Shown here in pieces: positions 26,022 to 35,911 of a stretch of DNA of 64,000 nucleotides. The notes under the pieces are model-generated. The model was not told where the DNA came from and searched no databases. It worked only from the letters and a program-made list of their open reading frames with translations. This stretch comes from Microbacteriaceae bacterium (lineage in GTDB: Bacteria; Actinomycetota; Actinomycetes; Actinomycetales; Microbacteriaceae), in contig JAHEFZ010000001.1 in the NCBI GenBank assembly GCA_024639935.1, forward strand, positions 62,001-126,000, read 5' to 3'. Position 1 is the stretch's first letter, and the number at the start of each line of letters is the position of its first letter. The position numbers and the translations under genes were made by a program.

Positions 26022-27337
26022 CGCGGTTTCGCCATGACCCTCGTACCAAATTCGCGCCAGTTCTTGGGGAACTCCCTGGACAGTTTCACTGGCGAAAGGG
26101 GGGGAAGTTGGTTCGCGCGACGAATGGCATCAGCCCAGCCCTTCACATCGAACGGATCGATGATTGTCACCGCATCCTTGTCAAACTTGGTCGCGAGTTC
26201 CGTTAAAGCGGTTGAATCCGCGGCGATGACTCGCTTCCCCCGCGACAGCGCTTCAACGACCGGCAGACCAAAGCCCTCCGCGAGTGAGGGAACGACGACA
26301 ACGTCCACGGCCTCATAAATTGCAAGGAGTTCGGCATCCGAAACGATACCCTGAATGCTGATACGCGTTCGTTGCTCTGGCGTGAATTCGTCCAGCGCGC
26401 TCCGCAAATCATCATCGGTGATAACGGAATATCCCGCGAGAATTCCCAGCCGCGCGTCCTCTCCGTTGTTGAGAAGCTCGCGTACGGCCGACACAACCAC
26501 CTGGAAGTTCTTGCGCTTGTCGAGTTGACCGATGGCGAGAACGCGTATCGTCGCGTCCTGAAAAATTCTTCCGGCGACTGAATCGTCCTTTGCACCGATT
26601 GCACTGAAATGCGGGCAAGGAAGATAGACGACCGACTGACTCTGTCCATGATTCGTTCCCGTTTCCATCAGATCGAGAAAACGGCGATATTGACTCAGAG
26701 TGAATTCGGAATTCGTGACGACGTCCGTCGCATCACTGACGGCGTCGAGATATTCCAGATGAAGTCCGCGCACGCCGCCGAGGTGTTCTCGTTCAAATAG
26801 ATGCCTATGTGACAACGGAAAAAGGTCGTGCACATAGACGATGCTGCGCATTTTCTTTGAGGCGAAAATATCTTGCATTGCCCACGTGTGCGAAATCTTG
26901 ACGGGAATATCCATCATGAGATAGGTCTGATTTGGATTTGGCTCCCAGGTTGGCTGAGATTTGAGGGAATAAGTTTGCTCAACCAATTGTGGCCGTAGGT
27001 TTCGCGCGACGAACCTGTTCAACCACTTGTAGATAAGTCGCGCGAAAGGAATTTCACGCAAAAATTTACGGGTGGATGTACGGCGACCCAAGTGGACGAC
27101 TCCGACGGTAGCCTTGACCGCCGCCTCTCGAGCTTGAGCGATAAATATCGATTCGTCACGAACGACGATGCTTCCCAGCTCTGGGACGCTACGCCACACG
27201 TTTGCACCATCGTCGTAACGGATAAACTCGATGTTCTCGATGTTTGCGGCGACAAACTGGCGAATCACGCGCTGCACACCGGTGGTGAAATTCATTTCCG
27301 CTATTGCAGTGATGTCAAGAGCAATCGGCTTGGTCAC
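26018..27337 (-). CDS. Glycosyltransferase family 4 (GT-B fold)
   Basis: 439 aa from GTG 27337, which has AGGAG seven bases upstream and overlaps the preceding stop (GTGA); the ATG 30 bases upstream is less likely. The C-terminal donor domain is clear: VLAIGQLDKRKNFQVVVSA, then VVVPSLAEGFGLPVVEALSRG with the catalytic EGFGLPVVE, and a final DPFDVKGWADAI. The N-terminal ~230 residues (acceptor domain) include YVHDLFPLSHRHLF. It should add a sugar to a lipid- or glycan-linked acceptor at the cytoplasmic face of the membrane. It is flanked by sulfotransferase-like and GT61 genes in a tightly coupled operon. Confidence 0.88.
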   Translation of the reverse strand: MTKPIALDITAIAEMNFTTGVQRVIRQFVAANIENIEFIRYDDGANVWRSVPELGSIVVRDESIFIAQAREAAVKATVGVVHLGRRTSTRKFLREIPFARLIYKWLNRFVARNLRPQLVEQTYSLKSQPTWEPNPNQTYLMMDIPVKISHTWAMQDIFASKKMRSIVYVHDLFPLSHRHLFEREHLGGVRGLHLEYLDAVSDATDVVTNSEFTLSQYRRFLDLMETGTNHGQSQSVVYLPCPHFSAIGAKDDSVAGRIFQDATIRVLAIGQLDKRKNFQVVVSAVRELLNNGEDARLGILAGYSVITDDDLRSALDEFTPEQRTRISIQGIVSDAELLAIYEAVDVVVVPSLAEGFGLPVVEALSRGKRVIAADSTALTELATKFDKDAVTIIDPFDVKGWADAIRRANQLPPLSPVKLSREFPKNWREFGTRVMAKPR

Positions 27338-28365
27338 AGAGAGTTCTCCTCTACTTGTCGAATCCACTCATCCCAGCTCGAATCGTGCGAGGACTGCATG
27401 GACCGCAACGTTTGGTTGGATTTCGCAAATCGACGCATCACCCATTGGCGATCCGCTGCCGTCAGTGTCCACGGTTCGAATGGAGTTCCGTCTTCGTTAG
27501 GCAGACTGCCTATCGCTTGATTGTGATAGTTGAAGGACCGTGACTTCCACGCCGTCGTCAATCGCGGTCGAAGCGGTGGCCAAAGCCACGCAATGCGGGT
27601 GACGGATTTTATCCACGCCAACTTTTTCATTCCCTCGATTGAATAGGTGGGGTGGATGCGCAATCCCTCGATTCCCTCTACTCGAGGTGCAATTCCCAAT
27701 TGTGCAAACTCAAAGATTCGGTCGATCGTCCCGAATGACCCGTGATCGTCTTCGTCGTACGGCACAACGATGACATGATCGGCGCCGACACCGTCTACCC
27801 AACGTCGGTACTGCGCGGAATAGTCGAGGGCGGCAAAATCTCGAAGCCTCGGGATCTTGAACATCTCCCAACGTGGGTTGAGTGTGGCCCACCAACTTTC
27901 CCACATTTTCATGTGTTGGGAAACTATCGAACTCACAAGCTTGTCCTGTCGACGAGCGATGAACAGATAGTCCACAACATCGAAATGGCGCCTCATAACG
28001 GAGTCAAGGTGGCGGGGATCAAAGCGAGGGAGGCCCGTTTCTACCACAAAAATAGCGGTAGCGGATTTTAGCGTGGTTGCTCGAAGCGCTTCGGATACTT
28101 TTGCTAGTGCGAGGTCCACGTCACTGCCGGGAACTGATGCGTCCGCCTTGTTTCCCTCTGGTCGGTGCGCTTTGCCCATGAGACCTTCCATCTCGTATCG
28201 CTGCCGAACGATATTGCCGTCTGCCCCAAACCACAAATCTCCTGTGGGGTAAATGATGGATTTCGGCGTGATACCAAATTTATTGGTCAGCGTGAAATAG
28301 CGAGAAAGCGCGGTGGTTCCCGTCTTGATGGGACCGAGATGAACTAGGGCGCGAGTAACCGTCAT
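27334..28365 (-). CDS. Sulfotransferase-like protein (paralogue 2)
   Basis: 343 aa from ATG 28365, which overlaps the upstream stop (ATGA); the longer ORF start is inside the neighbour. LVHLGPIKTGTTALSRYF is the 5'-phosphosulfate loop and FIARRQDKLVSSIVSQ the 3'-phosphate element (Arg-x7-Ser). The C-terminal signature is partly changed: RFAKSNQTLRSM lacks the LG, but WDEWI remains. YDYARLW-type core motifs of its relatives appear as LDYSAQYRRW. It is the third gene of the operon that continues into GT4 and GT61. Confidence 0.72.
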   Translation of the reverse strand: MTVTRALVHLGPIKTGTTALSRYFTLTNKFGITPKSIIYPTGDLWFGADGNIVRQRYEMEGLMGKAHRPEGNKADASVPGSDVDLALAKVSEALRATTLKSATAIFVVETGLPRFDPRHLDSVMRRHFDVVDYLFIARRQDKLVSSIVSQHMKMWESWWATLNPRWEMFKIPRLRDFAALDYSAQYRRWVDGVGADHVIVVPYDEDDHGSFGTIDRIFEFAQLGIAPRVEGIEGLRIHPTYSIEGMKKLAWIKSVTRIAWLWPPLRPRLTTAWKSRSFNYHNQAIGSLPNEDGTPFEPWTLTAADRQWVMRRFAKSNQTLRSMQSSHDSSWDEWIRQVEENSL

Positions 28366-29375
28366 GCCGCGGGGCCTAGCGTCAAGGCGAACCAATTTGC
28401 CCATCGAGCGGTGTCTGCTTCCGCGCCCAATTTCTCTTGAAATTGTTCATTGGATTGGCGGTACTCCTCCACAACAAAGGAGCGTTCTAATGATGTGAGT
28501 GTCCACGAATCGTGGGTTTCCGACGAGTTACGCTTCAACTCATCATGTGCCTTGCGCACCACAAATACAAAAAGCAATCGGAAAACTTCTCGAGCGCCGG
28601 GGATCACCGAGAAGCGGTGTGCCCAGCGTTTGATAGAGGCCAATTCGTTCATACGTTCGTGAGAAAAAGTTGAATGAATTCGTTCGCCGTTTGCGAGTTT
28701 CGGGCTGTGCGGAAACTCACCGAACCCGACAGTGTTGAAAATGTCTTGTGAGAGATCGGATGTGCCGACTCCGGATCGATAGGGGACAAAGTGCACGGCG
28801 TAATCCTTGGAACCCGTGTTCCACTTGTCCCACAACCGCGCATAGTCATAGGACCCTCGAACAGCGTGTTTGCGCATGAAAGCCCCGGAATCGAGAGCGG
28901 TAACCGAGGTGCGGTCCCACATTCGAATTTGCTGTGCGAGAAGGGAACGAATCGCACTCGGCTGGTCCCGCGCGACAATCACAAAATCCACGGTATCGAA
29001 ATATCCACGTAGGATCTTTCCCAGTTTCGGAGTGGCGCGTTGGTCGCCAATCTCACACACCATCACCACCTGAATATCTCCGCCTCGGGACTTTGCCTCT
29101 GCCGCTATGGCGGATAATTTTTCGCGGATGAGAGCGGGAGTTGCGCTTGTGTTCCGTCGACGTTCACCGGACGCATTAAGTGGCGCAAGCGCGAGTTCAA
29201 CGAGATCGTGATGTTTAACAATTTCTCCCCGAGAAGGAAACCACAAATCGTTCGTTGGATAGATCAGGTTTGTCGGAAGTGTGCCGTGTGATGCGAGAAG
29301 TGAAAATTGGTACGCAAAAGAACTTGTCCCGGTTTTCATCGGCCCCAGGTGGACAAGGAGTCGTACTTTTGCCAT
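28362..29375 (-). CDS. Sulfotransferase-like protein (paralogue 3)
   Basis: 337 aa. LVHLGPMKTGTSSFAYQF is the PAPS loop and IVARDQPSAIRSLLAQQ the Arg-x7-Ser element. A conserved middle segment (YDYARLWDKW) recurs in paralogues 2, 4 and 5 in variant form. The C-terminus has the full signature EYRQSNEQFQEKLG and WANWF. The ATG directly follows the stop of paralogue 4, and its own stop overlaps the start of paralogue 2. The acceptor is unknown. Confidence 0.74.
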   Translation of the reverse strand: MAKVRLLVHLGPMKTGTSSFAYQFSLLASHGTLPTNLIYPTNDLWFPSRGEIVKHHDLVELALAPLNASGERRRNTSATPALIREKLSAIAAEAKSRGGDIQVVMVCEIGDQRATPKLGKILRGYFDTVDFVIVARDQPSAIRSLLAQQIRMWDRTSVTALDSGAFMRKHAVRGSYDYARLWDKWNTGSKDYAVHFVPYRSGVGTSDLSQDIFNTVGFGEFPHSPKLANGERIHSTFSHERMNELASIKRWAHRFSVIPGAREVFRLLFVFVVRKAHDELKRNSSETHDSWTLTSLERSFVVEEYRQSNEQFQEKLGAEADTARWANWFALTLGPAA

Positions 29376-30392
29376 CTAGAGTCCCGTCGCCTTAAACCAC
29401 GAACGCCATTCGGATTGACTCGATTGCGCCCCCAAGGCCTTTCGCAGGTCGTCTCCTAGATTTGCGTAAAGACCTAAAATTCGAACACGTTCTTCACTTG
29501 GGATCACCCAGTCGCCCGAAATTGACGAGCGAGTTTTGAATCCCGCACGCATAACTTTGGAGCGATCCGCATTCAAGATTCGGAGAAAAAGCGTGTGAAG
29601 AATAGATACAACAAATGGGACGCGTTCAAATTTAGTCCTTGCCTTCTTGAGAGAGGCCAGACGCTTGAGCGATGCAAGTGGAAGGCTTGGGTGAATGCGA
29701 CGTGAACCGAAATCACCCCCCAATCGGATGGCGGGTTTTCCGGTGACAATATTCATGAATCGATCAATGACTGCATACCCGTCCGATTCATCTTCAAAAT
29801 AAGGGATTATGACAAATTCGTCGATAGGCAGTTCGTGAAGTTGTGTCAACATGCGCCGATAATCGTATGCGACAGACCCATTGGCGCGCTTGAGCATCCC
29901 ATACAAATCGAGATCAGCGCGATCCGATCGCCACTCCTTGATCTTGTGGACAAGTAACGATTGCGTAGCCTCTATCGGAGAACGCACTGCAATCACAAAA
30001 ACCACTTCATCAAACGACTTCTTCAACAGATCGACCAAGCGGCCGAGGTTCGCACGACCCACCAGCGTCTCACTGATAAACACCGTGGTCTTTCGCGAAC
30101 CGCGTCCTTTCGCTGCATGCGCGGCGAGTTCCTTGACTTTTTGAGCAACGTCATCCGGAAGTTGAATCGCCGTTTTACGGCCGGCCTCGCGTCGACCCTC
30201 TGGATACAAATAATCGGCGAGTTGACCGTGCTTTGTGATGCTTCCCGATGCAGGAAACCACAGATCGCCCGTCGGGTATATAACCTCGGACGGAAGCAAC
30301 CCCGCCTTGTGCGCTGCCGAAAAGTACGCGCCAATTGCTGTCGTCCCGGTTTTCATTGGACCAACGTGAACAACGACTCGGGTGGTGACCAT
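29376..30392 (-). CDS. Sulfotransferase-like protein (paralogue 4)
   Basis: 338 aa, with a strong AAAGGAGA before ATG 30392. VVHVGPMKTGTTAIGAYF is the PAPS loop and IAVRSPIEATQSLLVHK the Arg-x7-Ser element. VAYDYRRMLTQL is the middle block. The C-terminal signature is weaker (LYANLGDDLRKALG) but WRSWF is kept. It is the first gene of the tight operon paralogue 4 - 3 - 2 - GT4 - GT61. A TTTAAT -10-like box lies between it and tRNA-Ser. Confidence 0.73.
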   Translation of the reverse strand: MVTTRVVVHVGPMKTGTTAIGAYFSAAHKAGLLPSEVIYPTGDLWFPASGSITKHGQLADYLYPEGRREAGRKTAIQLPDDVAQKVKELAAHAAKGRGSRKTTVFISETLVGRANLGRLVDLLKKSFDEVVFVIAVRSPIEATQSLLVHKIKEWRSDRADLDLYGMLKRANGSVAYDYRRMLTQLHELPIDEFVIIPYFEDESDGYAVIDRFMNIVTGKPAIRLGGDFGSRRIHPSLPLASLKRLASLKKARTKFERVPFVVSILHTLFLRILNADRSKVMRAGFKTRSSISGDWVIPSEERVRILGLYANLGDDLRKALGAQSSQSEWRSWFKATGL

Positions 30393-30438
30393 GGCGAATC
30401 TCCTTTGTTCCCAAGCTCCGAATTAAACCGTTACTGAG

Positions 30439-30527
30439 CGGAGACGGTGGGATTTGAACCCACGGCTCCCTAAAGGGAACTCCACCTTAGCAGGGTGGTG
30501 CACTAGGCCGAACTATGCGACGTCTCC
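30439..30527 (-). tRNA. tRNA-Ser (GCT)
   Basis: The minus strand shows acceptor GGAGACG/CGTCTCC, anticodon stem CCACC/GGTGG around CTGCTAA (anticodon GCT), a long variable arm typical of tRNA-Ser and T arm GTGGGTTCAAATCCCAC. CCA is not encoded. It lies between two sulfotransferase-like genes of the same orientation. Confidence 0.95.
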
Positions 30528-30548
30528 CGTACCAGTCCATGTTACCCA

Positions 30549-31460
30549 TTATTTTCTGGGCGGTGCTTCCAGTTCCGAGAACCAACGTTTCCAGATTTCG
30601 CGACGAGATTCCGACCCCAAGAGCTTCTTGAATTGTGCATTCGATTCCCGATATCGCTCGATAATTTCGCGTCGCTCCACGGTTTTCAAGGACCAGCGTG
30701 TGCCCTGAATTTCGTTTTGGATTTTTGTGCGTGCGGAGTAGTACAGCCATGCCGCAAACTTTTCGAGAACAGGAATTGACCGAAGTCTGGCCAACTTCCG
30801 CTTGATCTCGCCCAGACGCACGAGCTGCTCTTTACCGAGTGATGCATTTCCACGGTCGGCCTTGACGGACTCGGGCACCCGAATTCCCGTGTGGCGTGTA
30901 AATCGCTTCATGAGTTCGTCCGTCAAACGGTCGCCCTCAAAATAAGGGAGGGCCGTCAGAGAGTGTCCGTCACCGGACCACCGATTTAAGTAGACATCAT
31001 AATAAAACCGCTTTCGTGTTGCCCTAAGGATTGCCGCGTACTCTGGTCGAATGTAACTCGGCGATGTCCACGATTGGACCCGGTGCGCGACGAATGAGAG
31101 CAGTGCCGCGCTCTGAGCACGTGCAAAAAAGACAATTTCCAGGGTGTCCGCCAATTGCGACAGCTTCGTGATGATGTAGTCAGGGAACCGAGCAACGTTC
31201 AGCGCCTCGGCGATGAGCAATATCGTGACATCCGGCACATTACGTCGACGAGCTTCGCCCACAATTGACTCGAGGCGACGTTCAATGGGTGCGCCGCGAC
31301 GCGTTCCCAGCAGTTCAAGTTCAGGGTGCTTGGCGACGTCTATCCGGCTTTGGGGCCACTCGGTTCCGGACGGCAGAATGAGCGAGTCCGGAAGCGGCTC
31401 GGACAAAAGGCGGGACGACAATGCTTCGGTTCCCGTTTTCATGGGACCGATATGCAACAC
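30549..31460 (-). CDS. Sulfotransferase-like protein (paralogue 5)
   Basis: 303 aa from GTG 31460, the shortest of the five. LHIGPMKTGTEALSSRL is the PAPS loop and FFARAQSAALLSFVAHR the Arg-x7-Ser element. The C-terminus has the complete family signature (RYRESNAQFKKLLG, WKRWF). The other paralogues have several more residues before the loop. Here the in-frame codons upstream read IRHIIGVRIVLHIG with no ATG, so the true start may be an ATT overlapping the lcp stop. No Shine-Dalgarno sequence is visible. The preceding gene on this strand is the LCP protein, ending 22 bases upstream. Confidence 0.7.
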   Translation of the reverse strand: MLHIGPMKTGTEALSSRLLSEPLPDSLILPSGTEWPQSRIDVAKHPELELLGTRRGAPIERRLESIVGEARRRNVPDVTILLIAEALNVARFPDYIITKLSQLADTLEIVFFARAQSAALLSFVAHRVQSWTSPSYIRPEYAAILRATRKRFYYDVYLNRWSGDGHSLTALPYFEGDRLTDELMKRFTRHTGIRVPESVKADRGNASLGKEQLVRLGEIKRKLARLRSIPVLEKFAAWLYYSARTKIQNEIQGTRWSLKTVERREIIERYRESNAQFKKLLGSESRREIWKRWFSELEAPPRK

Positions 31461-31482
31461 GATGCGGACGCCGATGATATGC

Positions 31483-32703
31483 CTAATAGTTGTAGGAGAC
31501 GGAGCAAGTGTTTTGCGCAGCGGACTGCCCCTTGACTCCCGTCAAAATCGGTCCAGATCCCGTTTGTTCCGCGTTGGGGTCTATTTCGGAATCGCCAGGT
31601 TGTGCCTCAATTTCCGACCCGACGCCGGTGGCGTCCTTGTCGAGTTGGAACGGTTGGTCATTCACAATGGCGGTGAACAATGCATCCGCAAGTTCGGGTA
31701 ACGGTGCGACCTTGCCCGCATAAACCCCACCCAACCCCGTAGTGCTGGGGTATTGCACAAACACAATGTTCTCACGGGGGATCTCTTTCAAAACCATCGC
31801 CATGGCAACCATGGTGTCAAGGCTCGAAAGAGAATTCGACAATGTCATCGAGTTTGCGGCGACCGAGGCAAGTCCGTAAATCTTGGCCGGATCGAGCAGG
31901 ACCCCCTCATCTTGAACTTTCCGAACAAGCGACGAGAGATAGACCTGTTGAGAAGAGATGCGGCCGAGGTCGGATCCGTCGCCCACACCGTGACGGGAGC
32001 GCAAGAACGCGAGAGCTTCCCAACCAGAGATATTGTAGGTACCTTTTTCCGGGAATTTGAGTCCGGTATACGGATCATCCACGGCGGCGTTGACACACAC
32101 GTCGACGCCGCCGATCGCGGTGGCAAGAGACGCGACTCCGCTAAACGTGATCAGTCCGGCGTAATCAATCGTGAGTCCCGTTAACGCCTCCGCCGTGAGC
32201 ACAGCACACGCGAGCCCACCGTAGGACAGCGCGACGTTGATGGGTTGCGCCGCCATCGCCGATGACATGCTGGTTCCGTCTTCGCTTGGGCAAGACGGAA
32301 TCGGAATCACCATGTCTCGAGGCACCGACACCGCAACGGCGCGCGAGTGGTCCTCGGACACGTGGACCACAATGTTGACGTCGTTGAGGGTTCCGCCGGC
32401 CGCGTCGCCGCCAAATCGCCCAGGCTGATTCGCGCGCGTATCCGACCCGACGATGAGAACGTTGAAAGCCCCCTCAATCGCGCCAACACCCGAGAGCTTG
32501 ATTTCTTCGCCGGCCAAAAATACGGAGTCAAATGACGAGGTAATTTTCCACGCGAGAATTCCCGCAATTGATGCTGACGAAACGAGGGCGATGGCGAGAG
32601 ATAGTCCGACAACACGCATAAACGTCCCCCACGGCCGGCGAACAGATAGTGCCGCGTGGCGTGGAGATTCGTGCGTATGTGTGATCGGTGTTGCCTTGGT
32701 CAC
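31483..32703 (-). CDS. LytR-CpsA-Psr (LCP) family glycopolymer transferase
   Basis: 406 aa from GTG 32703 with AGGAG four bases upstream; the longer ORF start would lie inside tRNA-Ser(TGA). A single N-terminal transmembrane helix (VVGLSLAIALVSSASIAGIL) is followed by the LCP domain: NVLIVGSDTRA, NDVNIVVHVSEDHSRAVAVSVPRDMVI, ALTGLTIDYAGLITFSGVASL and YNISGWEALAFLRSRHGVGDGSDLGR with the conserved Arg and Asp residues. LCP enzymes attach glycopolymers to peptidoglycan outside the membrane. Lying directly upstream of a sulfotransferase-like gene, it is a good candidate ligase for the product of this locus, though LCP genes are also found elsewhere in actinobacterial genomes. Confidence 0.92.
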   Translation of the reverse strand: MTKATPITHTHESPRHAALSVRRPWGTFMRVVGLSLAIALVSSASIAGILAWKITSSFDSVFLAGEEIKLSGVGAIEGAFNVLIVGSDTRANQPGRFGGDAAGGTLNDVNIVVHVSEDHSRAVAVSVPRDMVIPIPSCPSEDGTSMSSAMAAQPINVALSYGGLACAVLTAEALTGLTIDYAGLITFSGVASLATAIGGVDVCVNAAVDDPYTGLKFPEKGTYNISGWEALAFLRSRHGVGDGSDLGRISSQQVYLSSLVRKVQDEGVLLDPAKIYGLASVAANSMTLSNSLSSLDTMVAMAMVLKEIPRENIVFVQYPSTTGLGGVYAGKVAPLPELADALFTAIVNDQPFQLDKDATGVGSEIEAQPGDSEIDPNAEQTGSGPILTGVKGQSAAQNTCSVSYNY

Positions 32704-32724
32704 TGTTCTCCTGGGTGGTTGTGG

Positions 32725-32809
32725 CGGAGGGCGTGGGATTCGAACCCACGAGACATTTCTGCCCACTGGTTTTCAAGACCAGCTCCATCGGCCTCTCGGA
32801 CAGCCCTCC
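32725..32809 (-). tRNA. tRNA-Ser (TGA)
   Basis: The minus strand shows acceptor GGAGGGC paired with GCCCTCC, anticodon stem CTGGT/ACCAG around CTTGAAA (anticodon TGA), a long variable arm and T arm CGTGGGTTCGAATCCCACG. CCA is not encoded. Confidence 0.95.
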
Positions 32810-32841
32810 GTTATTAAGTCTAACCGAGTGAATCGAGAGAG

Positions 32842-33660
32842 TTAATCGAGCGTCGCCAGTGCAGACGGAAGTCCGCCTTCTGACTCATCGAGGGTCATTT
32901 CACTGGCCGCGATACGAACTTCTTCCGGGGCTTGACCCATCGCAATTCCACGACCAAACTCACCCGCCCATTCGAGCATGTCAATGTCGTTACGGCCATC
33001 TCCGATCGCCATCACTCTACTTCGCGGAATTCCGGATCGCAGCCGAACCTTTTCTAGAGCTGTCGCCTTATTGACGCCTTGCGGCCCGATATCAAGCCAT
33101 GACGTATACCCGATTGAATAGGTCACCTTGTGTAAACCAAGCATGTCCACGACGTCCGTGAAATAGTCCTGTCGCGAATCGGGCGCTATGACCACCACGC
33201 GGGTTGCCTGATCCGTCAAAAGTTCCTCGAACGTTTCCATCTTCTGTGTTTGCATATTCACGCCGGTGTCAGGAAACCAGCCCGTATAGCGCAGCAAGCC
33301 CGTCTCGTCCTCAACCGCATAGTGCGCGTCCGGAATGGTGTCATGAATCTCGCGGAGAACAAGACCAGGGTCAAACAACTCGACAGTGTCCCGCACATAT
33401 CCCGATGGTTCCGATTCGTCTCGACGAACAATAATCGCGCCATTCGCGCAGACCACTAGTTCCGGTGAAATTCCCAGTTCTTCAATGAACGGAATTGACA
33501 TCGGAACGGAACGCCCGGTCGCAATAGTGACGTAGTGACCTGCCTCCACCAAACGCTGAACTTCGACGATGGTCCAAGGGTTGAGTGTGCCAAAGTCGGA
33601 CACGAGTGTTCCGTCTATATCAATCGCGACAAGCCACGGTTCGGGTTGTTCCGCCGTCAC
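32842..33660 (-). CDS. Cof-type HAD family phosphatase
   Basis: 272 aa from GTG 33660, overlapping the serS stop (GTGA); the longer ORF lies inside serS. HAD motif I is [14 protein letters not shown], motif II TIATGRS, the Lys region is [17 protein letters not shown] and motif IV is [14 protein letters not shown]. The C2-type cap is of the Cof/YidA subfamily, so it probably removes phosphate from sugar phosphates or small metabolites. It is the third gene of the pheA-serS operon; this linkage occurs in related actinobacteria but gives no clear function. Confidence 0.9.
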   Translation of the reverse strand: MTAEQPEPWLVAIDIDGTLVSDFGTLNPWTIVEVQRLVEAGHYVTIATGRSVPMSIPFIEELGISPELVVCANGAIIVRRDESEPSGYVRDTVELFDPGLVLREIHDTIPDAHYAVEDETGLLRYTGWFPDTGVNMQTQKMETFEELLTDQATRVVVIAPDSRQDYFTDVVDMLGLHKVTYSIGYTSWLDIGPQGVNKATALEKVRLRSGIPRSRVMAIGDGRNDIDMLEWAGEFGRGIAMGQAPEEVRIAASEMTLDESEGGLPSALATLD

Positions 33661-34922
33661 GAAAGCGGCTCCGCGACGGCTAGGCCGCCGAGGTACGGAC
33701 GAAGGGCCTCCGGTATTGTCACGGATCCGTCCGCATTTTGATGTGTCTCTAAAATCGCGACAAGCCATCGGGTCGTCGCGAGGGTTCCGTTCAGCGTGGC
33801 TACGGTTTCTGTTGACCCGCCATCCGGCCGGTACCGGATGTTCAGCCTGCGCGCTTGATACGTCGTGCAGTTCGACGTCGACGTGAGTTCACGATACGTT
33901 CCTTGGGTTGGTATCCACGCTTCGATGTCGAACTTTCGGGCGGCCGATGAACCTAAATCGCCTGCGGCAACATCAATCACACGATAAGCCAATCCGAGCA
34001 GCCCCATCATCTCTTCCTGCCATGAAACAAGTCGGTCATGCTCGAGCTCTGCCTCGGCGGGGGCGCAATATGAAAACATTTCGAGTTTGTTGAACTGGTG
34101 AACACGTAGAATTCCGCGGGTGTCTTTTCCATACGATCCCGCTTCGCGACGATAACACGTAGACCAGCCCGCGTAGCGTTTGGGGCCGTCAGCAAGGTCG
34201 ATAATTTCATCCGCATGGAATCCCGCCAGCGCGACTTCGCTCGTCCCCGTCAGATACAAATCATCTGCGGGCAAATAGTAGATCTCGTCGGAGTGTGCAC
34301 CGAGGAAGCCCGTCCCCTGCATAATCGCCGGGCTGACGAGGGTCGGAGTGATAAGCGGGGTAAATCCGGCCGCAATCGCGCGGTCAAGGGCCAGTGACAT
34401 GAGGGCGATTTCGAGTCGGGCGCCGATTCCAGAAAGGAAATAGAAACGAGAACCCGACACTTTGGTTCCACGAGCGGTGTCGATCGCACCGAGCATTTCA
34501 CCGAGTTCGAGGTGGTCTCGGGGCGCAAAATCAAATGTCGGAATCGTGCCGACCTCTCGGAGCGTGATGAAATTGTCTTCACCGCCCTCCGGGACACCGC
34601 TGATAATGATGTTTCCAATGCCGCCAGCGATTCGACTGAATTCTTCGCCCGCGTCGGCGGCAGATTTTTCCGCTGCCTTTACCCGATTGGACAAGTCTTG
34701 AGCAGCGGCAACGAGCACTGCTTTCTCTTCCTTAGGAGCGACCGCCACAAGTTTGCCGTGTGCGTTTTGCTCAGCACGAAGTTTCTCGAAGGCGGAAATG
34801 GCGTCACGACGGACCTTATCGGCGGCGATTGCGTCATCAACAATGGAAGGGTCCTCTCCGCGCGCGACGAGGGACGAACGAACGGTGTCTGGCTGAGTTC
34901 GCAAAACAGTCGAGTCAATCAT
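33657..34922 (-). CDS. serS: Serine-tRNA ligase
   Basis: 421 aa, full length. The N-terminal coiled-coil arm (about residues 25-105) is rich in Ala, Glu and Lys. The class II motifs are [10 protein letters not shown], motif 2 in [29 protein letters not shown], and motif 3 in [16 protein letters not shown]. It charges tRNA-Ser; two tRNA-Ser genes lie within the same 5 kb. The ATG is two bases after the pheA stop. Confidence 0.97.
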   Translation of the reverse strand: MIDSTVLRTQPDTVRSSLVARGEDPSIVDDAIAADKVRRDAISAFEKLRAEQNAHGKLVAVAPKEEKAVLVAAAQDLSNRVKAAEKSAADAGEEFSRIAGGIGNIIISGVPEGGEDNFITLREVGTIPTFDFAPRDHLELGEMLGAIDTARGTKVSGSRFYFLSGIGARLEIALMSLALDRAIAAGFTPLITPTLVSPAIMQGTGFLGAHSDEIYYLPADDLYLTGTSEVALAGFHADEIIDLADGPKRYAGWSTCYRREAGSYGKDTRGILRVHQFNKLEMFSYCAPAEAELEHDRLVSWQEEMMGLLGLAYRVIDVAAGDLGSSAARKFDIEAWIPTQGTYRELTSTSNCTTYQARRLNIRYRPDGGSTETVATLNGTLATTRWLVAILETHQNADGSVTIPEALRPYLGGLAVAEPLS

Positions 34923-34924
34923 CG

Positions 34925-35848
34925 TTATGCCTCAATCCCACCGACAAGACCATCCAGCCACTTTCGCGCATCGACGAATGCCGTGTCGGAGTGATGTGCG
35001 GCAACTTTGGGGGTATGACCATCAGCACGATGGTAGGACCCGAGGAACTGCAGTCCGGGGCTGTAACGCCGGAGTCCGAGGAGTGCGTCGGCGACACGTT
35101 CGTCTTCGATGTGTCCGTCAATATCGATGACGAATCGGTACCGTCCAAGAGCATCACCGATTGGTCGCGATTCGAGTAGCGACAGATTCACCCCGCGAGT
35201 AGCAAATTGTTCCAGCATTTCAAGCAAGCCGCCGGGTCGGTCGTCGGGAAGTTCAACAATGACCGTCGTCTTGTCCGAGCCGGTTCGTGGCGAAACCGGT
35301 CGACGCTGGCCAATCAAAACAAATCGCGTGACCGCGGAAGGATTATCACCGATTCCCGCATCGAGGGTCACGAGGTCGACATGCGTTTCAAATCCCGCCG
35401 GAGCAATCGCCGCGTCTCCGCGCACGCCATCAACGATTTCACGCGCCGCCGCGACATTAGAGGTTGCGGGAAGATGCTCATGATGAGGGACATTTACTTC
35501 GAGCCAGCGACGACACTGTGCGTATGCGACGGGGTGTGCGACGACAATGCGAATGTCGGCAAGTGCCGTCCCTGGACGAACGACGACGTCGAAGTTCACC
35601 GGAACTAGGTACTCACCCAATATCTGAAGTCCTGTCGACTGTGCTAGCGCATCCTGCGCTGCACTGACACCACCTTCAATGGAATTTTCCACGGCGATCA
35701 TTGCCGCTTCTGCTCGTCCATCAATGACCGAAGAAAGCGCATCCCCGACGTTGTTCACGGGCAGCCAATCGGCGCCTGCGGCCGCGGGAACTTGTCCAAG
35801 AGCGGTCCAGGTGAAGGTGCCAACGGGTCCCAAATACGCATATGTCAT
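34925..35848 (-). CDS. pheA: Prephenate dehydratase
   Basis: 307 aa from ATG 35848, which has GGAAGGAG six bases upstream. [14 protein letters not shown] opens the PDT domain, [18 protein letters not shown] and the late TRFVLIG block (the usual TRF active-site motif) follow. The C-terminal ACT domain has the [21 protein letters not shown] motif for Phe feedback. It is a monofunctional enzyme without chorismate mutase and converts prephenate to phenylpyruvate. A TAGTCT -10-like box lies about 30 bases upstream. It starts the pheA-serS-HAD operon. Confidence 0.95.
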   Translation of the reverse strand: MTYAYLGPVGTFTWTALGQVPAAAGADWLPVNNVGDALSSVIDGRAEAAMIAVENSIEGGVSAAQDALAQSTGLQILGEYLVPVNFDVVVRPGTALADIRIVVAHPVAYAQCRRWLEVNVPHHEHLPATSNVAAAREIVDGVRGDAAIAPAGFETHVDLVTLDAGIGDNPSAVTRFVLIGQRRPVSPRTGSDKTTVIVELPDDRPGGLLEMLEQFATRGVNLSLLESRPIGDALGRYRFVIDIDGHIEDERVADALLGLRRYSPGLQFLGSYHRADGHTPKVAAHHSDTAFVDARKWLDGLVGGIEA

Positions 35849-35911
35849 GTCGGCTCCTTCCAATCACCCGGGGATTCCAGACTATCGCCAGAAGCACCGC
35901 GCAGTAGTGGG

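Noticed and set aside
32453-32845. Plus-strand ORF crossing tRNA-Ser(TGA)
   Set aside because: It is antisense to lcp and the tRNA, with the typical GGRGIRTHETFLPTG tRNA-derived peptide.
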